Assembly (NCBI GenBank): GCA_014281115.1
Contig: JACONQ010000015.1
Span: 1,054,001-1,118,000 of the forward strand
Reading direction: 5' to 3'
From: Laburnicola sp. R22_1
Lineage: Eukaryota; Ascomycota; Dothideomycetes; Pleosporales; Didymosphaeriaceae
Length of the DNA stretch: 64,000 nucleotides
Shown here: one piece after another, positions 35,041 through 45,117 of the stretch
Numbering within the stretch: the stretch's first letter is position 1
How the letters are laid out: each line of letters starts with the position of its first letter
Translations under genes and position numbers: made by a program
The notes under the pieces: model-generated
The model's database searches: none
Told to the model about the DNA's origin: nothing
What the model saw: only the letters and a program-made list of their open reading frames with translations

Positions 35041-35259
35041 ACGCGGCCTCTTCAAAGATCGGAGTGCTCTCATACAGCGTCATGTTTGAGGGCGGAAGCT
35101 GGGATGGGTGCAAAGGTCTAACAATGTCAACACGCGGCCGCTTCAAAGATCGGAGTACTCTCATACAGCGTCATGTGTGAGGACGTATTCTGGGATGGGT
35201 GCAAGGGTCTGACAATGTCAACACGCGGCCTTTTAAAAGTCGGTTTGCTCCCATACAGC
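35041..35259. repeat. 91-bp tandem repeat, 2.4 units
   Basis: ACGCGGCC starts units at 35041, 35132 and 35223, exactly 91 bp apart; the third unit is partial. Each carries CTCATACAGCGT and GGGATGGGTGCAA. Because 91 is not a multiple of three, each extra unit changes the reading frame of the minus-strand gene. Confidence 0.9.
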
Positions 35260-35651
35260 GTTTGCGCACTTATTGCAGGCCAAGCAAACGGGTGGGGAGC
35301 CGCAAGGTTGCCATTGAAGTACCCGGGTTGGTTCGGCTGCTGGCCAAACATCGCAGGCTGCCAGCCGGTGAAGAAATGCTGGGCGGGTTGTTGGCCGAGC
35401 ATTTGCTGACCGAACCACTGGTTGTAGTACATCTGCTGATTGTAGTACATCTGCTGAGCCCAGCTATGGTTGTACGGCGCGGGTCCATTATAGTTAGGCG
35501 GCGCGACGCCGTATGGGTGGTAGGCGGCGGGACTGTAGCCATTCGCGCTGGCCTGTGGTTGATGGGGAAGATTGCTGCTGCTTGGGGCTGCGGGTGGCGG
35601 CAACGGCGGCACCTGACACGGTGGCTCCTCTCCGCCATGCGGCTTTGTCAT
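35127..35651 (-). CDS. Pro/Gln/Tyr-rich segment, probable N-terminus of the FCP1-like gene
   Basis: From ATG 35651 (MTKPHGGEEPPCQVP) a 174-codon frame runs into the 91-bp repeats. The sequence is low complexity: Pro-rich, then NYNGPAPYNHSWAQQMYYNQ-type Asn/Gln/Tyr-rich, resembling a disordered prion-like region. It ends in the repeat unit, translated as FKRPRVDIVRPLHPS and then TLYESTPIFE. The last repeat unit leads, in another frame, into RPRVNLPDPYA and then QAPWNQPPGAV of the phosphatase frame. The simplest model is one gene 34070-35651 whose frame was disrupted by repeat expansion, or is repaired by an intron I cannot place. A separate protein cannot be excluded. Confidence 0.5.
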   Translation of the reverse strand: MTKPHGGEEPPCQVPPLPPPAAPSSSNLPHQPQASANGYSPAAYHPYGVAPPNYNGPAPYNHSWAQQMYYNQQMYYNQWFGQQMLGQQPAQHFFTGWQPAMFGQQPNQPGYFNGNLAAPHPFAWPAISAQTLYGSKPTFKRPRVDIVRPLHPSQNTSSHMTLYESTPIFEAAAC

Positions 35652-36018
35652 GCTGGCAGTACTCGTGAAATGCACTGAGCCAGGAGGCGCCTTGTCGATT
35701 ATGTCGATTAGTACGAGGAAGGGAAGCGCAGGTTGAGGGTGTAGCGGTACCGGGGTGATAGTAGCGTCGAGGCCATGAGGGAAACGCTTGGCAAGGCTCT
35801 TCGGGCACCCGGGGAGTCGAGTGAATGTACGTCGGTGCAACTTCGCCCAATGCATCAACTGCTCACGGCGGTGAAAGGCGATCCAAGGCAGACGGAGGAC
35901 TCGCATGTCGCGGAAAATATCGGCGCGGTAAAACAATATGCCGGCCACCGGCGGGCCGGTGTGGGGCGCCAAAAAGTTGCAGCGTACACCAACGAAATCG
36001 CAAGCATCACAGCCAAGA
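35652..36018. promoter_or_regulatory. Divergent promoter region
   Basis: This 370-bp gap separates the minus-strand FCP1-like gene and plus-strand RRP36, so both are likely transcribed from it. No TATA box is obvious. Open frames across it extend the neighbours but lack family support. Confidence 0.5.
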
Positions 36019-37166
36019 ATGCCGCTCTCCACGAAACTCGACCGCAAGCTGCGGGCGGCAGAAGAAAGCTCAGACGACGAAGAATACTACGAGGTCACCG
36101 ACAGGTCGTCATCCCCCTCTATCATCGAGACTGGCGACGGCGGAGAACTAGTGAATTCGGACGGGGTAGAAAATGAGGCCAACGATGACGGATCCGAAGA
36201 CGAGGACATGGTATTCTTACTTTACACTTAGCCATTCAAGTCTACTAACTCGATTTAGCCAGACGAAGCGGAAGACGACGATGTACAAGCACAGATGAGC
36301 AAGGTTTCGTTCGGCGCATTGGCAAAAGCACAAGAAGCACTATCCAGACAACAATCAGCGGACTTGAAGCGAAAGCGAGGCGCAGAAACATCTCAATCGC
36401 AAGAGGCCAAGCTACAGGCGTTGAGGGAACGATTGCAAGAAATCAAGGCGGCGAAGCTTGCGCAAGGCAGCGGAGCAAATCCAAAGTCAAAATCACGGAA
36501 GACACAGGCAACCCGTGAGGAAAACAATGAGCAGGAGGAATATGGGCATGATAGTGCATCTGACTCGGATGCTGCGCCACATGCGCGATCCAGCAAACAC
36601 GCCCCAGCCGTACAGTCGAGCAAGCGCGCCGTCACCCGAAAACGCAAGGTAGTCGACGTGAAGAAACCCACTTTTCGAGACCCTCGTTTTGATAACGTCT
36701 CCGGACCGGCACCAGAAGACAATACTCTTCACCAGCGATACGCTTTCCTGAACGAATACAAGGCGTCGGAGATGGCTGAGCTGCGGGACGCCATCAAAAA
36801 GACGAGGAACGAGGCAGACAAGGAGAAGCTGAAGAAGAAGCTCATGTCGATGGAGTCGCAACAGAAGACTCAGCAAAACAAAGACAAGCAGCAGGAGGTG
36901 CTACGAGAACACAAGAAGAAGGAGAGAGAGCTGATTAAGCAAGGCAAGAAGCCGTTTTACTTGAAGAAGTGTATGTGCATCCATCTGATCCCGACCTGCG
37001 CATACAGAATGCTAATGCCTCCTCAGCCGAACAAAAGAAGCAAGCCTTGGTCGAGCGCTTCCAAAACATTAAGTCCAAGGACCGCGACAGGTTGATCGAG
37101 CGCCGTCGCAAGAAGGCAACTGCGAAAGAGCGGAGAAACATGCCTGAGGAGAGACGCGTGGTTTGA
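36019..37166 (+). CDS. RRP36: rRNA biogenesis protein RRP36 (3 exons)
   Basis: Exons join(36019..36210, 36259..36970, 37027..37166); 347 aa, usual for fungal RRP36. Start ATG 36019 (MPLSTKLDRKLRAAEESSDD) was chosen because the family begins this way; an in-frame ATG at 35938 is less likely. The introns are 48 and 56 nt (GTATTC...TTTAG and GTATGT...CTCAG), both keeping frame. The N-terminal third is acidic, followed by Lys/Arg-rich coiled coil. The signature block is KKPTFRDPRFDNVSG, followed by YAFLNEYKASEM. The C-terminal block is ELIKQGKKPFYLKK, continued after intron 2 by ERFQNIKSKDRDRLIERRRK. RRP36 is a nucleolar component of the 90S pre-ribosome needed for early 18S rRNA processing. The gene is intact and housekeeping. 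Confidence 0.93.
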
Positions 37167-37812
37167 GCGACATGGTATGCATATCAGCGTATTCAGAATA
37201 TGATACCCATCGTGCAATAGCACTCTCGTCCCACTTCTTTCTATCTGGATCTCATATGATGCGCTTCCTCAGAAATCCATCTCCGCGAAAGGGGATGCCC
37301 AATCTGTCTGTTTTCCGCAGCCTGGAATTGTTCTCGGACGAGCTAGAGAGATAGCGGGAGGGTGAGGACGAGGGTGGGTGTCTGTTGCGCCTGCCTCTTG
37401 CATCTCGGCGGACGCACAAGGGTGCAAGCACGACCTGCCGCCCTCCTTCTCGTCAATCATCCCCAAAACTGTCATCTTGGGTCGCTCGTCAATCTATCCA
37501 CCTTGTGTAGATGCTAGGAGTGTTGAGCAGGCTCCGACGCTGCGCAGTCGCATGGCTCTATAAGCCAAACTACATTTACTGCAGCCGTCCCGCATGCCCG
37601 CAGTATTTCTCTATTGGAACAAGTACGTTTGCTGGCGGTTGCCTCTTTTGTTGACCGCCCGCTCTAGCGCGTCACGTCACCTTTACTTCGATCTTGCTGC
37701 AACCAGGCGCTCCTGCCTACTATAAAACCATCCCTCGCCACTCACTGTTTTCTCCCTCTCACCTCATCCCTCCGCCGCCTCCTCCACCACTTGCTCCAAA
37801 CGTTTCACCCTC
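37167..37812. promoter_or_regulatory. Intergenic with TATA-type promoter of the next gene
   Basis: TATAAAA at 37721-37727 is followed by a CT-rich tract (about 37745-37805), the usual fungal core promoter arrangement, about 90 nt before the ATG at 37813. The 5' part holds the RRP36 3' end. Confidence 0.6.
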
Positions 37813-38596
37813 ATGCAAGGTAAGCCCATATCCTCTACTTCCATCTGCTCTCGCCTTCTCACCTACAGGGGTAGCCAACGAAATGGGCGAGCCAGCGTCG
37901 GAGCCGAAGAACGAGCATGTTGCGTTGCCAGGATATTGGCCCCTCCCGCGATTCGCGCCTCCCGACGAAGCTACAATCCAAGCACAGAGGCTCCTAGAGG
38001 GGGTTATCCAGTTGAAGGAAGAGTTGTAAGTACTCCGCAGCTCGATCTTCAATAGAGTGTATTACTGACACGGAATGCTTCACAGGCGAGAAGAAATGCC
38101 AGAGCCATTGCCCCCGATGGAGAAATACCGGATGCCAACGAAGGACGATGTTCAAGCCTTGATCAGAAAGTTGAAGGGTCCTCCGGCGCTCTCTCCTGAG
38201 CTATCTAGCACCATCTCCAAAACCTCCGAGCCGTCTCACACCATCTCGGAGCAGGTCCCCAAGCCGTCTCACACCATCTCGGAGCAGGCCCCCAAGCCGT
38301 CTCACACCATCTCCGAGGAGGCCCTTCAGCTGTCTGACACCATATCTGGGGAGGTTCTCAAGCTGTCTTACACAATCTCCAAGGAGGTTCTCAAGCTCTC
38401 TCACGCCGTCTCCGAACAGGCCCTCAATCCGGCTCACACCATCTCCGAGGAGGCCCTTAAGCTGTCTGACACCATATCTGGGGAGGTTCTTAAGCTATCT
38501 TACACAATCTCCAAGGAGGTCCTTAAGCTCTCTCACATCATCTCCGAGAAGGCCCTCAATCCGCCAAAGGGCGCCACGGAGCCGACTCCCAACTAG
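37813..38596 (+). CDS. Protein with ten 11-residue repeats (3 exons)
   Basis: Exons join(37813..37819, 37869..38025, 38086..38596); 224 aa. The first exon is only ATGCAAG; introns of 49 and 60 nt have GTAAG donors and CAG acceptors. The N-terminal half is Pro/Glu-rich and unremarkable (GYWPLPRFAPPDEATIQAQ). From 38234 to 38563 come ten 11-aa units of the form SHTISEQAPKP or SDTISGEVLKL, then a short Pro-rich tail. The 11-residue spacing of Ile, Leu and Val suits a hendecad amphipathic helix, as in LEA-like or lipid-coating proteins, but no family is recognised. There is no signal peptide or membrane segment. The gene looks intact and its coding minisatellite is likely length-variable. Confidence 0.72.
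38234..38563 (+). repeat. Coding 33-bp minisatellite, 10 units
   Basis: Ten 33-bp units in frame. Units 3-6 and 7-10 are near-identical as a block (132-bp higher-order period), indicating a secondary duplication of four units. Confidence 0.88.
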
Positions 38597-38889
38597 TCCT
38601 TAACCCTCCCAAAGCGACCGGCTCAATGCATGGACAGAGCCGTCATCAAGGTATCAATGACTGTTCTTTTGGTTGGTATATGGGGAAGATGCCTAGTCAA
38701 ATTTTTCCTATGAGTGGTCGGCGAGGTCTGTCATCGCAACAACAATCTGTCTTCGATATATGTTAGTAGTAGTTCATAGGCTCTGAGCAATGGAACATTC
38801 GTCTGGAGCTCACTCATGCTTTTCAATGTGACTCCATCATCGTACAGGTATTCTATCTAGGTGTGCATTTCAGAAGTCGGAGATTATCG
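38597..38889. other. Intergenic
   Basis: Presumed 3' end of the repeat-protein gene; nothing else recognised. Confidence 0.4.
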
Positions 38890-39180
38890 GAGGTCGGTAT
38901 GTGAGATAGGGTGGATCCTACGCTGTGCTAGTCGAAGCGTGTGGAAGGGCCAAGGTCAAACAAACAACGACCGAAAAGCGGAAGCGGACCCAACGCTACG
39001 AAGAGTGGGAGAGAGGTCGCTCCAAGATTGCTTGGTATGAGTTACACCGACACACAATCAAGTAAGTCTGAATAAGTCTCGCAACCTCGATCTGAGCTTT
39101 AAAACATACGGCAGTAATCCTCCTCGGATCTTCGACAAACTGTGGCCTGGAGAAGCTTATTTCGAAGTGTTATTAGTCAC
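38890..39180 (+). pseudogene. Fragment paralogous to the gene at 45118
   Basis: Resembles 45400-45560: EIGWILRCASRSVWKGQGQ in one frame, then RTQRYEEWERGRSKIAWYEL in another, against EIRRILCRRSWSVWKCQTL and RTARYKELQKYRRKLPWFD there. A frameshift separates the two parts. A GTAAGT donor at 39061 and an AG acceptor near 39115 would join it to a short open stretch (PPRIFDKLWPGEAYFEV). No start codon. Unknown family; a decayed duplicate. Confidence 0.5.
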
Positions 39181-39711
39181 GCAGATTACGCGATTATCTT
39201 ATTAGTTGACACCATGCGTAATGGATGTATTTCCGGCTTCTACTATTATAATTAGGTATATATGTGTCCCGGATCGCCTCCACTGTAAGTTTAATCCCTG
39301 AAGCGCTATCTTGCACTTTCTAAGAGAAGGCATTTAAGCTGTTCCTTGATGTTCGCATCCTACCAAGCAAATTAGTACCTATCTTTCTGTAACTCCTTGA
39401 AGGGTTCGGTCCACTTTTTGATGTTTAGATGCCCGTACGTAGCGCCCATACAAGCCGTAGCGTAGAGCGATGAGGGCCAATGCTGCATGATGATACTACC
39501 TAGTGCTAATGCCAGGGTAGCTATATGCATGGCAGTTGACCCTATCGAACCGAGTTCTATATCTTTTTCACGCTCGATAGAAAGCACTACCGTCTTCGGT
39601 TATCAGTAAATATGAAGCCAAAGTTTTAGGCCAGACACATACATGTATAGAACAGAAGGCGAATGTGCTTGAAAGGGTACCATACAACCTTATCTTGGTT
39701 AAAGGTTTAGA
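39181..39711. other. Intergenic with weak ankyrin-like ORF on minus strand
   Basis: A 71-codon minus frame (39372-39587) includes GSTAMHIATLALA and GATYGHLNIKK, loosely like ankyrin repeats. Too short and diverged to call a gene. Confidence 0.3.
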
Positions 39712-39791
39712 TCATTTTTCCCGCAGCCAATGTTTCCATGGACAAATCTCCTTCCCACGCGCTCTTTCCAGTACCATGATAACTCTCTTGA

Positions 39792-42700
39792 CAGAGTTGC
39801 TAACAGTCAGGTAAGTCAGTCTCGCGGGTCTTACCTGGGTTGACCTGTAAGGGGGGGTCCCTGGAGTTGACCTGATCGAACTGGTGTACGTTGGGGGGCC
39901 AAACTGACCTGGTGATTGGCCTGATTGATGATATTGTATAAAAAAAAGTGGGGCATCTATGGTGTTGACCTTATATATAAGCCTCCGGGGCCCAAGACCC
40001 CAAATGATACCTCTCCTCTAGCACCTGCTCAGAGAGATCTGTACTGTTAGCTAGAGTACGGTTGACGTCCGTAAACCCAGCTTTTATCCAAGATCGTACG
40101 CACTGAGTTGCGGAGACTAGCTGGGGACCTTGTTTACGCCTTTTGGGTTCCATCATGTCGCCTGTCTCTGAGAAGACTCTCTCACAGTAACAAGAGGACG
40201 CTGGGATTGATAGCATGTCTATTGCGAGCTTTGACAGGTCCGGGTAGCTGTCTTGCATGCCCAGCCAGTAAGTAATTGGGTCCTGGGCAAGCGGGTGATC
40301 AATTGGGAGGTAAGGTTCGTTAGTATACCACCGCTCGTACTCATCTGAACAGTTAACAGCTGGGCTGGCGCTGAGGCGTACGGGCTTTGTGAGACCTTCT
40401 GTAAACGCGTTGATATTTGATACTTTTGCTCTCTTGCGCGGGGGAGAGTTGACAGCACCTGTATTCTTGGCCTTGTACGTATCCCAGAGCTCCTTGAACT
40501 GAGCCTTGCCCTTGGCGAGCCACGTCGGGTTCTCCTCACCCTAGGCGTTGACAAAATAGTGCTTGTAATAAGGGTGGAGAGACGTCGCCGTAAAATAGGC
40601 AGGTGAGTCTTTAAGCTTAGCGTAGTACTTTGCAAGTTTCTTGTGCGCCAGCCGGACGTTGATTATTATATGGTCCTTGGGAGCGTCGTCCTTATCAAAA
40701 TTAACGTCGGCCCACTGGGTCGCCAGAGCTTCAAAGTGATTGAGGAGATACTCAAAGGTCGGGTATACCTCATAGATGGCCCCAAAACGTCCAGAGAAGC
40801 CGCGCCCTTCAAGTCTCTTGGTGGCCTCCTTCAACGGCTAGAGGACATGTACGTACTGGGTAATTACTTGCCAGTCTCCAGAGGTGAGCCCGGAGGACCT
40901 CATCCATTCAGGTACGTCGGCTGGCGTCTCTGTCTGACGCCCTCAACGCGTTGCGTAGTTGGAGCGCGTTTTTGTGATATGCCACTCTATATACGCGTTG
41001 ATAGTGGAGTGGAGTATTATAGCCTTTTTAAAGGTGTTGTAAAAGGAGTTCCACTTTGTAACAACGGGCTTGACGGGCTCTAGAAGCTTGACGGGTTTCC
41101 TGTTACCCTCTGCGCGTTTAGACTTAAGAATAGTGCGCTGAAGCTGGTTGAACAAGTCGTACTGCTGGGGAGTACGTATTGAGTGGAGGACGTCGACGAG
41201 CACCCCTAATGGGCCCTTCTGACGCCACTTACGCATGAGCTTCTCCTCCTCCGCTGTCTAATTGTTGTTGTTATTAAAAACGTCCTTGTTAACCCCAAAT
41301 ATCACTGTCTGACCTGTTAAGTTGAGCGAGTGGGGTGAGCAGCGCAGACGGCGTTCGACCGCGTTGAAATTAAACTCTTGGGCTAGGCAGTTAATAGTAG
41401 TATTGTTATTGGCGGCATTATTAAGAACAAAGTAGCCTACTGAGGACGCGTTAATGCCGAACTTTGTTAGCGTCTGTTTGACAACCTCCGCTATCCTTTT
41501 TCCTGTATAGGCGCTAGCTAGCTGGGGCAGGGCGAGAGGTAGGTCGCAGATCCGTCCTTGGGCGTTAACGTAATGGCAGACAATTCCTATAAAGGCCTTC
41601 TTGCCACCTTTAACAGACTAGCTGTTAAAACTGAAGTGGACCTTGCCTAGCGCGTGAGACAGCTTGCGTTGAACTAACGGCGCTAGGTAATTGTAGAGGC
41701 GCAGTATATACGCTGAGACGCTCTAGTGGTTCTTCTATATTGCCATTTCTGCCTTAGGGTTGGCAACCTGGAGGAGGGCTTAAAAGGTTGGCGATTCAAA
41801 CTCGCTGAGAGGATGGTTGTTCTTAACAAGCTAGCTGACTGCCGCTAGTTGAAAACGCTGTATATTGAAGTTACCTAGCGCGTTCGCAACGTCCTGCGAC
41901 ACCTCCATCCCAGCGCCTGTCAACCCACGGAGAGTACGCTGGCCAGCCTCCAGCCCGACAGACTCGCGCCCAGGGCGAGTTATCGCGTGTCCTGTACGGA
42001 GCGTCTTAAGGTGAGACCAAGCTGACGACGTTGAGCTTGTTACGTTGTATATACCCCTACTTACAAACCCAATACTCCTGTGAATGTGGCAGTACTGACA
42101 GACAAAGAAAATACGCGTTGGGCACTTGCGCAGAGCTACTCGATAGCTGTAGTTGTATATTAGCGACTTCTTACTCCTCTGCGTCCGCAAAGGCTTTATG
42201 TACGGCCCCAGACGCGTCTAGTCGATCCCATCAAAGTTATCCTCGTACCCAGCATCGTACTCAGTATCGACAGCCTTGGGGGCTTGGGCGGAGGGCGCAG
42301 TGGGTGCAGTGGGCGCAGTAGGTGCGACAGCAATGGAAATATCTGTATAGGCGTTATGTGACTCCGCCGCCCGATCTCTAAGCTCTACCTCGAAGGACTG
42401 GTTGTCCTGGGTTGACTGGGAATCTTTGGCGACGTTAGACAGAGATTTAGCAGTGAGCGAGGTAGCTGGTGTACTAGGCGCCTCCTGTTGCCCCTGCTGT
42501 CTTTTTGAGCCCCGGCCGCGTCGATTTGAGCTCATCTAACGGGTATACTGATGGATATTGACGAGTATGTGGGTAGGTGCAAGGTCTGGGAGCACCGACG
42601 GAGATTTCAGGTGTACGGCTGATTACCTGATTAGGAAATAATTGGCAAGCTAAAACACCAAATATTCGCCAAAATATCGATATTTGATGATATTTCTAGC

Positions 42701-42890
42701 TTTAAAAACTACTCTAGGAACCCTCTGCGGGGGCCTAAATCACCAGGTTGGTCAGTTTGATCAATCAGGCTTAAGGCCGGCACCTTATTTGCCTACTAAT
42801 TTGTATGAGCTAATGGTTGACTGATTGAATTGACGCTTGGCAGTAAACCGAGCGGACTAACTGCTACCTGATTGATTGTTAGCAACTCTG
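39792..42890 (-). mobile_element. hAT DNA transposon, complete, decayed
   Basis: 3099 bp. Terminal inverted repeats begin CAGAGTTGCTAACA (18 of the first 20 bases match, right end read inverted). The 8-bp target duplication TCTCTTGA is perfect at 39784-39791 and 42891-42898. An 8-bp duplication and a CAG-type start are diagnostic of the hAT superfamily. The subterminal regions (39810-39960 and 42540-42880) carry many GGTCAGTTTGATC/CCTGATTGATC-like short motifs in both orientations, as expected for transposase binding sites. Confidence 0.95.
39971..42535 (-). pseudogene. hAT transposase, stopped
   Basis: Start near 42535 (MSSNRRGRGSKRQQGQQ). The N-terminus is low complexity; a Cys/His cluster near 42100 (CQYCHIH) is the BED-type zinc finger region. 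The middle holds GKKAFIGIVCHYVNAQG and HSLNLTGQTVIFG. The C-terminal dimerisation domain reads LAIDMLSIPASSCYCERVFS, followed by a typical RR segment. About nine or ten stop codons interrupt an otherwise almost shift-free frame, mostly TAG where Gln or Trp is expected. Transposase would cut and rejoin element ends; here it is inactive. Confidence 0.88.
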
Positions 42891-43652
42891 TCTCTTGATG
42901 TGCATAGTGTTTTCGGATAATTGATCCCTTAATTCTTTCATCTCCTCGTCTACGCCCTTTGTTACTGGGATTTGGCGCATAGCGTCTGTAACCAGTTGAG
43001 TCGTTGCCTCATGAGCACGCACAACGATATCCCACATCTCTTGTTGTGAGGACATGATGTCATCGAAGCGACTATTCAGCATGGTGAAGCCCTCGCGGTT
43101 GTCCAGTATAGCATCAAGGATGACGCATGTTTGTGCATCTAGAGCGTCGAAGCGGCCTTGTGTCCGGAGAGTGAGGAGTTCAAAGCGCTGTCTACGTTTC
43201 CCGCCTTAGCTACTAAAGCGGTGAATGTCGACCCGGGTGAGATTATACTTGAACTTCACCTGCAGATACAGACTCATCGCATCCCTATAGCTCGCCAACC
43301 TATCTTCTAGCTCCCTCAGCTTCTCTTTGCCTAAGAAACCCTTCAGCGCGCTCCCGAAGATTTTCCATCGCGTTTCGCGTCCCTGGATCTTGAGCACCTG
43401 TAGTGCAATCTGTATCTGGCTGGCGACGTCCAATAGGCCATCGCGGAATGCTTCCAAGTCTGGATCAGCTTCTAACGACGAGGCTTTGAGGGCCTCTGTG
43501 CATCGCAAGATCTGCCTCGAGAGTAATTCTATGTGTGTGATATTCTCTTTTTGATGGCTATATCTATCATATAGTTTAATGAGGGTTGATACTGCTGTGG
43601 TGGCGTAGGTGGCGAGCTGGGTCGCGGATGCTAACCCGCTCACGATTCCCAT

Positions 43653-43936
43653 GTCCCGTGTCAAAGATTGTGTGTAGTGAAGGATAGAAAACTGATGTAC
43701 GGAGGTATGAGGGGCTCGGTGGGCATATGAGATAGCCAAGGCTGAGTCTACTGATGTGAAGAGGGGCTTAGATTCCGGTGAGAGCACATCTGCAGGGGGC
43801 TGCGCTCGCTTCGGAGGGGCGTCCTTTGTGTCACTGTGACAGAGTTTAGGCACCTATCCTTGTAGGCCAATAGGATAGTGTTGACCGTCCAAATGAGCAG
43901 CTGTACCTTAGGTATTTTTCATGCAAGGCGTTTTTG
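43653..43936. other. Upstream of the Helo-like gene
   Basis: The gene's frame stays open upstream of the chosen ATG to 43853, but homology begins at MGIVSGLAS, so this is taken as 5' region. Confidence 0.4.
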
Positions 43937-44191
43937 CTACACGTTCTTGGACTGATATGGCAGAGCGCCTTCTTGCTGTCGGATTCGTGGAAGCGTACTT
44001 ACCTTAACTTCGACGAATAATCTTCCATTTAGAGCCGCAGGACAAAAGTTTAAGTACATTCGGACTCCGTATTGCGTATCCTGGGGTAACACAGAGTGCT
44101 CCGATTTCTGTCCTAGTGCTGTATTGTGACGCAATCTCGAACAAGATTTAGGTTTAGAGGTCAACAAGAAAGGCATTCTGTAGCTCTCCAA
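43937..44191 (-). CDS. Hypothetical ORF, 84 codons
   Basis: Open frame with composition of real coding sequence: SVLPQDTQYGVRMYLNFCPA and NGRLFVEVKVSTLPRIR. The first codon is not ATG, so a start is uncertain. The short string TGTGTTACCCCAGGAT from this ORF (minus strand) recurs at 46079 and 46288 on the plus strand, so fragments of the same unknown gene are scattered nearby. Could be an exon of a larger lost gene. Confidence 0.35.
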   Translation of the reverse strand: MESYRMPFLLTSKPKSCSRLRHNTALGQKSEHSVLPQDTQYGVRMYLNFCPAALNGRLFVEVKVSTLPRIRQQEGALPYQSKNV

Positions 44192-44345
44192 ATGCGAAAG
44201 TAGTGTTGGCGCAAGCGTGTAGGCCGATGGGAGAATCGTCCCATGTAAGACGTTCAGATGGCGCCTACCCTACCCGTTGTGTGAGAATTTGTTCGCATGC
44301 GTGCCCATCAATGTAAAAACTGTTTATAATAATATGACTTGATAT

Positions 44346-44478
44346 GTGTTGTTAAATTAACTACCTAGGGGTAGAACGACAAAGGCTTTCATCTCAAATA
44401 ACATGACAAAATAAGCAGAGCCCCCTGCTTAGTAATCAAAAAGAGCGTAAAAAAGGTGATGTGATCACAAAAAAAGCG
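44346..44478 (+). mobile_element. SINE-like repeat, copy D with 12-bp TSD
   Basis: 133 bp flanked by perfect ATGACTTGATAT at 44334-44345 and 44479-44490. Begins GTGTTGTTAAATTAAC, contains CTACCTAGGGGTAG and the hairpin AAGCAGAGCCCCCTGCTT, and ends ATCACAAAAAAAGCG. Located within the gene island, and hardly RIP-shifted, so probably young. Confidence 0.88.
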
Positions 44479-44490
44479 ATGACTTGATAT

Positions 44491-45117
44491 AATCAAGGTT
44501 TTAATGCACAATATGCATCTATATACCTTAGGTAGCCCACTAGATTTCCCTGACAAGTCCACATCACGTGACAAAAACTTTACCTCAAGACATGCAGGCA
44601 CCTAGGAACCTATATGTAGACAGTTTACTAGAATATGGGCAGATTGGCACGCCGAAGCTTCTAAACTCTGCTGATGGGATGGAACTTATGACAAAGTGTG
44701 GCAGTGAGATTCGAGGAAGACGCATGCACTGATGAGGGGGCTACAGCTCTTGAGCAGAACACCAGATCAGGTGTGGTGAGCTAGTAGGTATATATCCAAG
44801 ATGCTTAGTCTGAATGGAAACCTTGGGATGGTTGTTGAAAGTGTTTGCACTTTTAGGAACTAGCGCTCGGTGTCTGGCGCGCCTGCCTTCACGCACTTCA
44901 TCATCCACGCCCCGTGGCTTTCACCTTCCCGAGGCCGTAGCTATGACGCTAGTGCTAAAATTTCCACTGCTTCGAAACGTCTCTCACCCCACCAACACCT
45001 CCTGCCTAGGTGCACCCACCATCACCTGGCCAGCCGCATCATCTCCAACACCAACAATTCACGCCCGACAGAGAAGCACGCTTTTGGATCATAATCACAA
45101 CTGACGGTAGCTGTGAA
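44491..45117. other. Intergenic
   Basis: Open frames on the plus strand (44814-45104) have no family signature; possible remains of the 5' end of the next gene. Confidence 0.35.

Larger units (their letters stand above)
39712..43652 (-). pseudogene. Helo-like domain gene split by a hAT transposon
   Basis: Two parts, 42891-43652 and 39712-39783, are separated by the hAT element plus one target-site copy. Start ATG 43652 (MGIVSGLASATQLATYATT). The first about 148 residues match the helical Helo-like/STAND N-terminal domain of fungi (HIELLSRQILRCTEALK, then GFLGKEKLRELEDRLASYRD). A TAA at codon 149 (probably from CAA) is in frame; the frame then continues (GGKRRQRFELLTLRTQGRFD ... LNSRFDDIMSSQQEMWD) to the insertion point. 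Beyond the element the same frame continues 23 codons (VIMVLERARGKE ...) to a TGA at 39712, giving about 277 codons overall. Helo-like domains head NLR-type or cell-death regulator proteins (family knowledge); no NACHT domain is present here. Non-functional because of the stop and the insertion. Confidence 0.72.
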
